From Bidens hawaiensis (Eukaryota; Streptophyta; Magnoliopsida; Asterales; Asteraceae): 64,000 nt of DNA. The stretch is taken from positions 5,518,001 to 5,582,000 of the forward strand of contig JAIQDT010000001.1 in NCBI GenBank assembly GCA_021521415.1, read 5' to 3'. This document shows, piece after piece, positions 23,345 through 32,325 of the stretch. Position numbers and translations under genes: made by a program. How positions within the stretch are numbered: position 1 is the first letter of the stretch; every line of letters starts with the position of its first letter. The notes under the pieces are model-generated. The model saw nothing but the letters and a program-made list of their open reading frames with translations. It was not told the origin of the DNA and did no database searches.

Positions 23345-23438
23345 ATTAAAAATTTTTTTTAGAATTAATACCAAAATCAAACATAAAAATAGTTCCAGAA
23401 CATCAAATCCGCCTCATCCGACAAAATTGACCTGTTCC
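23345..23438 (+). other. Junction between LTR A and the truncated copia pol
   Basis: AT-rich, no feature recognised. Primer-binding site, gag, protease and integrase expected upstream of RT are absent. Repeated GTTCCTGAGC-like and CATCAAATC phrases at 23386-23480 suggest local duplication at the break. Confidence 0.5.
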
Positions 23439-25227
23439 TGAGCTGAACATCAAATCTCTAGTTCCTGAGCCGAACTTAACAAACTTGGAACAAAATGTTG
23501 TCGTTCCTGACAATCCGGTTGTTAGGACTGAACGTGATCATCCACAAGACAACATTATAGGGGACTTTCAACAGGGTGTCAAAACTCGGCGACAGCTGAA
23601 TTTTGGTCTCTACACAGAAATGATGGAGTCAGGATCAGTTGCTCTTAATGCCCATGAATGCTTCTTAGCACAAGAAGAACCACACAGCACCACCGATGCG
23701 CTGAAAGATCCCAACTGGGTCACAGCCATGCAAGAGGAATTATTGCAGTTTAAAAGACTTGGTGTGTGGAAGCTGGTGGATCTCCCCAAAGGACAGAAGA
23801 AAATTGGCACTAAGTGGGTACTAAAATGTAAACGTGACGATCGTGGAGTGATTGTTCGCAACAAAGCCCGGCTGGTGGTCCAAGGGTTTAGGCAAATCGA
23901 AGGCCTAGACTACAATGAGGTATATGCTCCGGTTGCTCGTTTGGAGGCAATCCGGATGTTCTTGGCGTATGCATCTTTCAAGAAATTCAAAGTATATCAG
24001 ATGGACGTCAAGAGTGCCTTTTTGTACGGTCACATCGAAGAGACCGTATATGTGGCACAACCTCCAGGTTTTGAAGACCCATATCACAAGGACAAAGCCT
24101 ATCTGCTCAACAAGGCTTTGTACGGTCTTCACCAAGCCCCGAGAGCTTGGTATAAGGAACTATCCAAACACCTTCTGAACAACGGGTTTAGAAGGGGAAC
24201 CATTGACTGCACACTATTCTCAAAAGAAAAAGAAGGAGATCTAATTATGGTACAAGTGTACGTGGACGACATCATCTTCGGGTCCACGAATAAAACACTT
24301 TGTAAGGAGTTCGAACAAGTGATGAAAGAAAAATTTGAAATGAGCTCCATGGGTGAGATGAAGTTCTTCTTAGGACTTCAAGTTGATCAAAAAGATTCCG
24401 GTATCTTCATTCACCAGACAAAATACGTCAATGACATCTTGAAACGGTTTGAGATGTTGAGTTCTTCTTCACAGAGAACTCCTTTAGAGGTTAATCACGG
24501 GATTAATCCTGACGAGAAGGGTGAATTGATCAATCCAACTCACTATAGAGGGATCATCGGATCTCTAATGTACCTGACTGCTTCTCGGCCAGACATAATG
24601 TTTGCTACGTGTCTCTGTGCACGTTATCAGTCAAAGCCGAAGGTCTCCCATCTGATTGCAGTCAAAAGAATTTTGCGTTATCTGAAGGGTACTCCAGATT
24701 GGGGTCTTTGGTATCCTTATGATGACAACTTTGATCTTCATGCGTATAGTGATTCGGATTATGGTGGTTGTAAACTCGATTACAAATCAACAACAGCAGG
24801 ATGTCAGTTCTTTGGAAGTCGTTTAGTAACGTGGCAATGCAAAAAGCAGACGTCAGTCTCCACTTCAACAGCTGAGGCGGAATATATTGCGGCTGCCAGT
24901 TGCTGTTCTCAAGTTATTTGGATTCAGCAACAAATGCGTGACTACGGTATTGAATGTTCTTCTACTCCCATATATATTGATAATTCTGCTGCAATTTCAA
25001 TTACCAAAAATCCGGTCCATTTTAGCAAAACGAAGCACATCGAAATTCGATATCACTTCCTTCGTGACTGCTACGAAAAGAAGTTAATCGATGTGATAAA
25101 AATCCCCACTCAGGAACAACGCGCTGATCTCTTCACTAAAGCATTTGATAAACCACGGTTTTTATATTTACTAGAGATCAACGGCGTTAAACGTATATCA
25201 GATGATGTTCCTGAAGATATCATTTAA
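23439..25227 (+). CDS. SIRE-like copia reverse transcriptase-RNase H ORF (5'-truncated pol)
   Basis: Open from just after a TGA near 23433 to the TAA at 25227. The spacer before RT holds DHPQDNIIGDFQQGVKTR. RT follows with [54 protein letters not shown] and the catalytic VYVDDIIFGST, then MSSMGEMKFFLGLQV. RNase H shows YSDSDYGG, STAEAEYIAA, IYIDNSAAISI and KTKHIEIRYHFLRD. The C-terminal tail is typical (RADLFTKAFDKPRF). All visible catalytic residues are present and there is no stop. There is no start codon context or integrase, so it is a fragment that could be translated only from a fortuitous start. The lineage matches SIRE/Maximus-type copia. Confidence 0.9.
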
Positions 25228-25520
25228 ATTGTTTTCATTTTTTCTTTTCTTAAAAATTTAAAAAAATCCAAAAAGATTTTGTTTTTTATAAATTCTAGGG
25301 GGAGAAAAGGTTCAAGAAAAACCAAAAACAATATAAAATACAAAAACCCAAAAACATTAAAAAAAAAAAAAAAAAAAAACTTTCAAAATTTTGAGAAGTT
25401 GATCTTGTTACAAGAAAGGTGATAGTACACAGACGCTATCATACTGAGACATCAAAAAGATTTGCTATTTCTGTACAGCTTATTTTCATTTTTCTTATAT
25501 TAAATTTTTATACATCACTA

Positions 25521-25644
25521 TCGCTTAAAATTATGTCGGTTACCTCAGTTTGATGGACACATTTTCGGATGTGTTTTGGTCCTTATTTCTACTAGTAGAT
25601 TATGAGGATAGCCATTAACCAGATGACTGAAAGTGATCGGGGCG
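25521..25644 (+). repeat. Structured 3'-region block, copy 1
   Basis: TCGCTTAAAATTATGTCGGTTA...TGATCGGGGCG. Inside, ACACAT-TTTCGG-ATGTGT (25557-25574) forms a perfect 6-bp hairpin, followed by TTGGTCC and AGGATAGCC. Related blocks lie at 25668-25789 and in element C at 63730-63848. Possibly a conserved RNA structure of SIRE-like 3' regions. Confidence 0.6.
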
Positions 25645-25667
25645 GGTTTTGATGGGTCTTTATTCTT

Positions 25668-25789
25668 TCGCTGAAAAATAGTCGGTTATACTTAGTTAGA
25701 AGGACACATACTCGTATGTGGTCGGTCCAGTTGATCCATTGGATCTTCAGGATAGCCGTTTACCTGAAGACTTTGACTTGATCGGGGCG
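25668..25789 (+). repeat. Structured 3'-region block, copy 2
   Basis: TCGCTGAAAAATAGTCGGTTATA...TTGATCGGGGCG. The central hairpin is CACATA-CTCG-TATGTG (25705-25720): a different loop and end pair from copy 1 while pairing is kept. Order and spacing of the conserved words (TCGGTTA, GGTCC, AGGATAGCC, GATCGGGGCG) are the same as in copy 1. Confidence 0.6.
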
Positions 25790-26192
25790 AAATAGTGAAA
25801 ACGGTTTTTTTTAAAAGACATTCATTTATATTCAGAAAATGAGAAATTGATCCAACCTTGGAAAATGATAGATATACTGATTCTGTGTGCTTAACTAGTG
25901 AAGTTAATAGGCTTAAAAGGCTTTAGAACAGTCATTGTGTGTCATGGTAGCTTTTTATGGTGCGTAAAAGTAGATGTGATACAAACTAAATCTACTCGAT
26001 TTTACGTGGAAACTCCTTAAGAGTTTTGTTTGTCTTCATATATATCTTTCCGAATGATAGGCAGAAAAGCGATTACCCAGTCATACACGAGCCCATAAGT
26101 GTTCTGATTCCCGTAAAGATAGTGCATGAAGAAACTGCAGTGATCCAGATTCGGGACTTGCAATTGTTTTACTACTCTGAAGTCTATGTAAC

Positions 26193-26249
<57 letters not shown>

Positions 26250-26657
26250 ATTCTTTATGAGTTATTGAAACATTCTAGAGTTAATAATGTCAAGACTTCT
26301 CAATTATGGAGTAAGAAAGAAAACGGGAAGCAGATGAAGACACTTACAACCTTAATCAGACACTATGGGTCAAGGTCAATTCGAGGTGACTTGGGGAAAG
26401 CCAAATACGTCTTGAGAATAGATAGGAGGCATCATAATCTCTGAGTTGTTATTCACTTAAATTTTGAGACATAATTGAACCTAACTCGTATCACAGAAAC
26501 GATGAAAACCATTTTAAGTTATTTTCATGCTCATAACCTGTTTCTTTATGTCATAATACAGCTCAACACGGATCTATGTGACAGTCACTTAATTAGTATG
26601 ATTCCTGTTCGGATCTTTCTCACAAAAAGAATATTCATTATGTCTTGTTCAACTTCG

Positions 26658-26705
<48 letters not shown>

Positions 26706-26896
26706 CAGTAGATAGTCATATACGTCTGTATGATTTCTTATTATAGATCCTTCTCAACCAAAAATAATGTGTTTTAAATTTTTTTTTTTTGTACAGATGT
26801 TTATTTCAGTTTGAATATTATAAAAAGAAACAAGACAAAAATTCAAAAACATTTTTATTCTGAATTAATTTTTCTTTAATTTTATTCTGCTTTAAT

Positions 26897-27044
26897 GTCG
26901 ATGAGAAATCATTGTGACAGGTAGTCTGATCCCTGTCCTTCCCTGTAAATAAATAATTAAGATTTTATTTTTGGTTATTTTATTTTATTCTTAATGTTTG
27001 AAAGTCGATGAGAAATCATTGTGACAGGTAGTCTGATCCCTGTC
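26897..27044 (+). repeat. Exact 41-bp direct duplication with a GACAGG/CCTGTC hairpin
   Basis: Copies at 26897-26937 and 27004-27044 begin GTCGATGAGAAATC and end CCCTGTC. Each carries the inverted words GACAGG and CCTGTC, separated by ten bases, able to form a 6-bp stem. The sequence between the copies is AT-rich. Confidence 0.8.
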
Positions 27045-27370
27045 TGTTCCTACTAAATGTTTATTCAGTGTGTAGGAATGAAAGAAAAACTCATGCAGGT
27101 TGCTAAACGTTTATCTGCGCAACCAAGTGTGTAATGAGAGAAGGAAGAAGTTGCGATAAAACTGAAGTTGGTTGGACCTGATATTTTCTGTGTGTTTACT
27201 AACGTTTTATGATCTTTATGTTCTACAGGAACTGAGCTCACAAAATCGGAAAATTTCTATGCTAACTAACCAAATGTCAAAAGTTTAAGTTTTCTTGCAG
27301 GTTCAAAAGCACCGTGATCGATGACGGGGAATAAGAAGTTTAAAAGTCAAATTTTTCTAAAACTTTTCCT

Positions 27371-27558
27371 CATTCGATCGAACATGTAGCCATTCGATCG
27401 AGTCAGTCAATCGAATGTGCCAAATCGATCGGATAAGTTATTGTGAAAAATCAGTTTGAGGGAAGAAATCCATCCGATCGAATAGTGTGTCTCATTCGAT
27501 CGGATGAGTCAAGCGAACAAGTTTATTCGATCGGATGAGTCAAAAATCTGTATAAATA
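27371..27558 (+). promoter_or_regulatory. Internal promoter-like region upstream of the accessory gene of B
   Basis: Several (A/C)TTCGATCG(A/G)A-type sites cluster between 27371 and 27540 and are followed by TATAAATA at 27551-27558. LTR A (sites 22385-22459, TATA 22483) and LTR B (sites 31707-31804, TATATAAA 31813) show the same arrangement: palindromes first, then TATA within about 25 bases. This suggests that the accessory gene downstream has its own start of transcription, controlled like the LTRs. More sites lie at 27567-28020, downstream of the TATA box. Confidence 0.5.
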
Positions 27559-27685
27559 GCAGAAGTCATTCGATCGGACATTTTCATCCGAAAAGAATTT
27601 GAAATTTCCCTCTCAAAATCGATCGTGCTAAAACCTCTTTTTGATCCGACCAGTTTATTCACTTTTTCGCGTAGATTTCAAAAAT

Positions 27686-28025
27686 GTAAGTTTTATTGAT
27701 TTTCGTCCGCGTTTCGATAGGTTTTCGGGCCGTTTTTGGTGTCGGAAACGGTCCCGACAATAAAACTGAGTTTTTTTTGAGTTTTCGGGTCATGAGGGTC
27801 ATTGGAAAACATGTAAACAACATCTTTCAATGTTTCGCACATGTTGATTGTGGTTAATCGGTCGAAAAACCGATTCGGGTCTCGTTGAAATCTGGGTTCT
27901 GGTTGAAGGAATCGAATGAGTCCATTCGATCGAACCAGTCTAAATCGATCGAATATATGTCTCACTCGATCGGATGATTAGTTCATTCGATCGAATCCTT
28001 TATAATTCGATCGAACCAGTCCAGA

Positions 28026-28087
<62 letters not shown>

Positions 28088-28144
28088 TTTTAACAAATTC
28101 AGTCTTTTAGATATCTGTCTGTTTTAACATGTCTATGTATACAG
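27686..28144 (+). other. Possible intron in the accessory gene leader, containing a 53-A tract
   Basis: A near-consensus donor AAAAAT|GTAAGTTTT (GT at 27686) and an acceptor TGTATACAG (AG at 28143-28144) flank 459 bp. The downstream exon begins ATTCAATGGCTGAAG, putting an ATG (28150) five bases after the junction. A run of 53 A (28031-28083) followed by eight T and five more TTCGATCGA-type motifs lie inside. Splicing is inferred from motifs only. Confidence 0.4.
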
Positions 28145-28149
28145 ATTCA

Positions 28150-29743
28150 ATGGCTGAAGCTGCACAGGTTATTGCTCCGTACAAAACGTCGATCAAACAC
28201 AACATTGTGGCATTTTTAGATGAAAAATCAAGTCACGGCAAGGACTTTGCGCAGATGATTAAGTTTTTAAAGAGGTCAAGGATCTTCATTCCTATCTCAA
28301 GGATCGTTGAGCCGATAATGTCGGTTCAACAGGAGTTTTGGAGAAACGCCACGCACGACAAGTCCGTCGAGCCGTCGGTGATACGCTCCACAGTCCGAGG
28401 GCATCAAATTGTTGTTTCTGCCCAGATTCTTAGAGATGTCTGCGGGTTTGCAGATACAGACTCTGACCCGACCACATTACATCCTGCAGCAACGAGAGGA
28501 TGTTTCGCACGCATGAAGTATGACGGCGATCTCAATGCCGGTCTGCTTCTCAAAGCAAATTTGTGCCCAGAATTCAAATATCTGGCGCACGTGGTGATGC
28601 ACTGTCTGGGTCCTCAACGTACAAGTTTTGATAAGATAAGGGAGAGCATGCAATTCACCGTGGCAGCACTCGTGATGAACCGCCCCTTCAATTTCTCTCA
28701 AATGACATTCAGTCACATGGTGGAAAACATCACCATAAAACAAGGGGCGGGTGAGAAGTTTCTACGGTACCCGAGGTTTGTGCAGATGATAGTTGATGAC
28801 CAGGCACCGGGGCTGTTGAAAGAGAATGACGGAGATGTGGTAAAGCTAGACCACATGAAGAATGAGACTTTGAACCGTCTCAAGTCGTACAAGGATCGTC
28901 CAACAAGGCCCCCACACAAACGTTGTTTTGGGCATGTGGCGAATCCGTTTTATCAGGCTCCACCAAAGAGGAAGTGGAGGAACACCTCAAGTGACTCAGA
29001 TGTCGAGGACCTTCCGTATCAGAAAACCAGTGATGAATCAGACACTGAAGAGGAAGTAGTCCCTGAGGACACCAGGACTGATGCAGAGAAGGAAGCTGAT
29101 ACCTACTTAAATGTTGAAGATCTGGAAACCGGTGAAGAAGTAGTGTTTGAGGAGCAGCCTGCTGATCAACCGACAGGTGAAGAAAGGCCGGCGAAGAGAC
29201 AAAAGAGGAAGGTTACTCGAAAGTACAGGAATTTATTTCTCAGCCAACCTCGTCCCGCAATGTTACCATCAGTTGGGACCTCTTCTACTGCTCCTCCAGC
29301 ACAACAAGCTCCTCCTCCAACACCTCAGTCCGCACCACCACCTCCTCCTCAACCTCAACAGGAGATCTCCCTCCCTCCCAAGGTCGCTTCTGAAATTGCC
29401 GACCTGCACAAGGCGATGATGCAGATGTTCATGTTCAGGACACAGCAGGAAGAGCATAACAGAATCAGAGATGAACAAATGGCTCAACTTCAAGCTGACA
29501 ACGACAGGTTGAAGATTGAGAACACTCAGCTCACTGCTACTGTTGCTGAACAGGGATCTGCTATCACAGAGCTCAAAGAGTCAAATCAAAGCCTGGTAGA
29601 GTCCAATAAAAGCCTTGTGGAGTCAAACAGAAACCTTGAAGCTAAGGTGACTGAGCTTAAAGGAGACGTTCTTCGTCTGGAAGGTCCAGCTAATGTTGAT
29701 GTGGACACCGACGAGCTGAACTCAGATGATGATGAAGGTGAAG
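28150..29743 (+). CDS. Accessory (envelope-position) protein of B, exon with N-terminal domain
   Basis: The start chosen is the ATG at 28150 (MAEAAQVIAPYKTS), after an acceptor-like ACAG; an in-frame ATG at 28129 is an alternative. Residues ~1-240 form a globular region with SVQQEFWRN, VRGHQIVVSAQILRDVCGF and LCPEFKYLAHVVMHCLGPQ. This order resembles the 'putative plant transposon protein' domain (Pfam Transposase_32, PF20167) found at the same place in Athila and SIRE-type elements; the match is from memory, not a search. An acidic stretch (~270-345), a basic patch (AKRQKRKVTRKYR), a Pro/Gln-rich segment (~385-415) and a long coiled coil (~425-525, with repeated SNQSLVES and SNKSLVES) follow. 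No membrane segment is seen. Unspliced, it ends EGEGN at the TGA 29749-29751; spliced, it joins the exon at 29945 in frame. Confidence 0.75.
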
Positions 29744-29868
29744 GTAACTGAGTGATTTTTGAGTGAATGTAGTGAGGATTTTAATGTTTAAATCTTGTAA
29801 TCCTTATTTATATTCCATTGTCATATGTAATTGTTTTGTACTTAACGTTTATGATATTACATATGTTT

Positions 29869-29913
<45 letters not shown>

Positions 29914-29944
29914 TTTTACTGTGTTGTGATTATTAATCAAGCAG
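29744..29944 (+). other. Probable intron joining the two accessory exons of B
   Basis: The donor GTGAAG|GTAACTG (GT at 29744) and the acceptor TTATTAATCAAGCAG (AG at 29943-29944) define a 201-bp AT-rich interval holding 37 A (29873-29909) and eight T. Splicing removes the TGA of the first ORF, and the split codon G|GT restores the exact reading frame of the second ORF (continuing DADTSNVQPLQ). Frame agreement plus canonical GT-AG ends is good evidence; RNA data would settle it. Confidence 0.62.
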
Positions 29945-31206
29945 GTGATGCTGATACATCAAATGTCCAACCGCTGCAGTCAAAAACAGCAGCGGAGTTT
30001 TTCACGTATCTCTTGGACAACCCAGATGAACAGCAAATCTTCTCAAGTGGAGACTTGGAAGAAGGTGAGATTTCGCACAACTTCACGGAAGAAGAGCTAG
30101 AGCAAATGTTCGAGTTTTCAAACGAAGAAACAGGCAAAGTTCTGGCCTTGCCTTCAACAGAATCCACATCTGCTGCAGCTGCTTCAACCGACTCACCATC
30201 ACCGACGGCCGCTGATCCGACACAAGTCGATCCTCCTCACTTCGAAGATGTCGAAATAGAAGACTTGACAAGGGAAGAATATCCTGAGTACTACACGTCG
30301 CAAACTGACGATATTCCCAACTCATCAAGCTTCTTTCAAAACGTAAACGAGGAGGAAGTGCAGAAGAAGGCTGACGAAAGGTCAAATGCTATGAAACAGC
30401 CGTCTGAAGCCGATCAAGCCGAATTTAAAGACAAAACAGAAGAATGCAAGAAAGCGTTCAATGCTATTCTTGAAAAGATCAGGTCTAAACGCCAAGCGAA
30501 ACCGACCATTCCTCACACAAAGTCATATGATACTAAGGGTCGGAGAACCTCTGGAGAAATCCTAGCTTGGGCGTGTCTGAAAGACCTGAACTGCGTAGCT
30601 GTCAAAAGGGAAAAGGGGGTTGAGTACTATCAACGAATCACAGACTTGAAGACTCTTCCAACTTACGATCTTAATCGTCTTAATTACCTGGACATGCTAT
30701 ACGCAAGCTCATCTCCATTCGCATCGTACTATCAGAGTGTATTACGAAAGGAATACAACTCAAAATGGAGATTGATTACACCGCAAAGGCCAAAGCGTTA
30801 TACAAGTAAAAAGGAGATCGATCCGATCACCAACAGGCCGAAAGTCATTTTGAAGTACATGCCACCACTTACAATGAAGAAGATTCCGCTACGAAAGATG
30901 AAGCAGGACTTCTACAAATCGTTCAGGCATTGGTACTACGACGGAAGACTACATGAAGCAGTTATAGTGCTCAACGACAATGGTAATTGGAGCACAATCC
31001 GCATTTTTGATCCTATGTGGCTCACCAACTTGTCAAGGGAGGATGTTTTTACTCTATACAAGACAGAAATTCTTTATGCCCCCGACGACATGGAGCAAGC
31101 GCTAAAGTACAGAAATGTCATTAGGATCTGTTTTGCCTATGACATACATGCAGGATCTAACTGGAAGGAACAACAGAAGAAATATACACAGGGAACCAGT
31201 GATTAA
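29945..31206 (+). CDS. Accessory protein of B, second exon (C-terminal domain)
   Basis: About 420 codons ending NWKEQQKKYTQGTSD at the TAA 31204-31206. Residues ~1-110 are acidic and Ser/Thr/Ala-rich (SSGDLEEGEISHNF, STESTSAAAAST). Residues ~150-185 are charged and probably helical. Residues ~185-420 look globular and basic, rich in aromatics (GEILAWACLKDLNCVAV, YEYYQRITDL-like, FYKSFRHWYYDGRLHEAV, IRIFDPMWLTNLSREDVFTLY). I do not recognise a family. No signal peptide or membrane span is visible, so an envelope function is doubtful despite the position downstream of pol. The reading frame is undamaged, while gag, protease and integrase of this element are missing. Confidence 0.7.
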
Positions 31207-31597
31207 TTGTTATATGTTTTGTTTATTTGGTTTCTTTGTAATTCAAAGTTTTATCTTCTGGTTGTAATTGTTTTTGGAGTGATTTTAATATACTTTGGAA
31301 TATTGTGCTAGATTATGCTTTACTTTCATGTTTGATAATCTACTACAACTGTGCTTAAATGTTAATCTTATATTCCATTTGACAGCATCTCATGATATGT
31401 GGAACCTATGGTAAGTCTGACGGACTGCACCATTGGATCGTGAGATAACTCCATGAAGACAGGAGTTTGGTGGATGCAATGAGGGCACCACTAGCTTTGA
31501 GAACAGAGAGGGAGAGATAACTCCAAGGGGGAGTTGCAGTCGAGCAAGAAATCTCGATTGGTTAAAACATAAATAGAACTGGCTCCAAGGGGGAGTT
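31207..31597 (+). other. 3' untranslated region of B with two polypurine motifs
   Basis: CTCCAAGGGGGAGTT occurs near 31532 and again at 31582-31597, directly before LTR B. The second is the polypurine tract priming plus-strand DNA synthesis; the first may be a duplicate. GAGATAACTCCA also appears twice (31440, 31516). No gene is seen. Confidence 0.72.
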
Positions 31598-32067
31598 TGT
31601 TAGGACATGAAATGTCATATATATGTCCCCAGTTCTATCAGGGTAGGTCGGCGTGAGACTAAAGATAGTGAAACCTAGTTAACGTATTGTAAATGTCAAA
31701 CGAAAACTGGTTCGATCGAACAAAAGGTTGATTCGATCGAACCAGGCTCATTCGATCGAACAAAGCTTCACTCGATCGAATGAGAGACTCATCCGATCGA
31801 ATGAGTCTTCGATATATAAACGTTACTTAGGGATTTTCAGAAGGGAACACACATAACACACATACACAGCAGACCTGTTCCCCGGAAATCCTCTCTGCCC
31901 GTCAACTCCTTCGGTCCTTTCCTCCGCACCTGGTCGTCATATCATCCTAGGAATTGCTACCGTTTGTGTCGTTGATTACCACCGAGTCGCCGTGTTAGTA
32001 GGATTCCGCACTCTAACACGTTGCCCCCGAGAATCGTTGGGAAACCGTCTCCCGATCGGTCCTAACA
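31598..32067 (+). repeat. LTR B, 3' LTR of the composite (470 bp)
   Basis: TGTTAGGAC...GGTCCTAACA, with inverted ends of at least seven bases. Five TTCGATCGAA-type palindromes at 31707-31804 precede TATATAAA at 31813-31820. Apart from these motifs and the outermost bases it does not align with LTR A. It is followed directly by AGTAC, the second copy of the target duplication. Confidence 0.88.
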
Positions 32068-32072
32068 AGTAC

Positions 32073-32314
32073 CACTGGAAGATGTTCAGATCAACGAAAA
32101 GCTCAACTTCGTAGAGGAACCGGTAGAAATTGTAGACGGGAAAACCAAACAGTTACGACACAACAAAATTTCATTGGTAAAAGTTCGGTGGAATTCAAAA
32201 CAAGGACTCGAATATACTTGGGAACGAAAGAACGAATTCCGAAAGAAATACCCACACCTGTTCCCTAAAAAGAAAACCGATGACACATTAAATTTCGAGG
32301 ACGAAATTTCTTAA
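32073..32314 (+). pseudogene. C-terminal end of E pol with chromodomain
   Basis: Resumes the integrase gene after the composite: PLEDVQINEKLNFVEEP, then the chromodomain-like segment LVKVRWNSKQGLEYTWERKNEF with aromatic W residues, and ends FEDEIS at the TAA 32312-32314. Chromodomains at integrase ends steer chromovirus insertion to heterochromatin. The coding end overlaps the hairpin at 32290-32309. Confidence 0.88.
32290..32309 (+). promoter_or_regulatory. Hairpin before the polypurine tract of E
   Basis: AAATTTCG-AGGA-CGAAATTT: a perfect 8-bp stem with a four-base loop, 16 bases before the 3' LTR. Element D has AGGTTTCG-GGGA-CGAAACCT at the same place (58617-58636), with two base pairs changed on both sides. 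The PPT GGGGGGAGAA follows at 32316-32325. Confidence 0.7.
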
Positions 32315-32325
32315 CGGGGGGAGAA

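Larger units (their letters stand above)
25228..27370 (+). other. Long non-coding 3' region of B with A tracts and duplicated motifs
   Basis: About 2.1 kb without a credible gene. It contains long A runs at 25359-25379, 26197-26247 (51 A) and 26664-26702 (39 A), two related ~122-bp blocks (25521-25644, 25668-25789) and an exact 41-bp duplication (26897-26937, 27004-27044). Short open frames here are interrupted or run through A tracts and are not called. Confidence 0.7.
22258..32067 (+). mobile_element. SIRE-like Ty1/copia composite with unlike end LTRs (A at left, B at right), inserted in E pol
   Basis: A 9810-bp insertion flanked by the perfect 5-bp duplication AGTAC (22253-22257, 32068-32072); removing it restores the E reading frame. 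The left end begins TGTTGGTGCAC and the right end closes GGTCCTAACA. The left part holds two identical 466-bp LTRs (A) 155 bp apart. The right LTR (B, 470 bp) is a different sequence. Between them lie an RT-RNase H ORF without gag, protease or integrase, a long repeat-rich 3' region, and a two-exon accessory gene. The simplest reading is a rearranged or recombinant SIRE-like element; see the separate entries. Confidence 0.82.

Noticed and set aside
26197..26711. Frames ending in poly-lysine (65-78 codons)
   Set aside because: The lysine runs come from homopolymer A tracts; no conserved content before them.
26197..28083. A tracts as tails of processed pseudogenes or LINE/SINE insertions
   Set aside because: I found no target duplications next to the tracts and no SINE boxes or LINE coding upstream, so an insertion origin is unsupported.
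28150..31206. Accessory ORFs as a captured ordinary host gene
   Set aside because: Position between pol and the 3' LTR, resemblance to transposon-associated domains and LTR-like promoter motifs fit an element gene better; capture cannot be excluded without a search.
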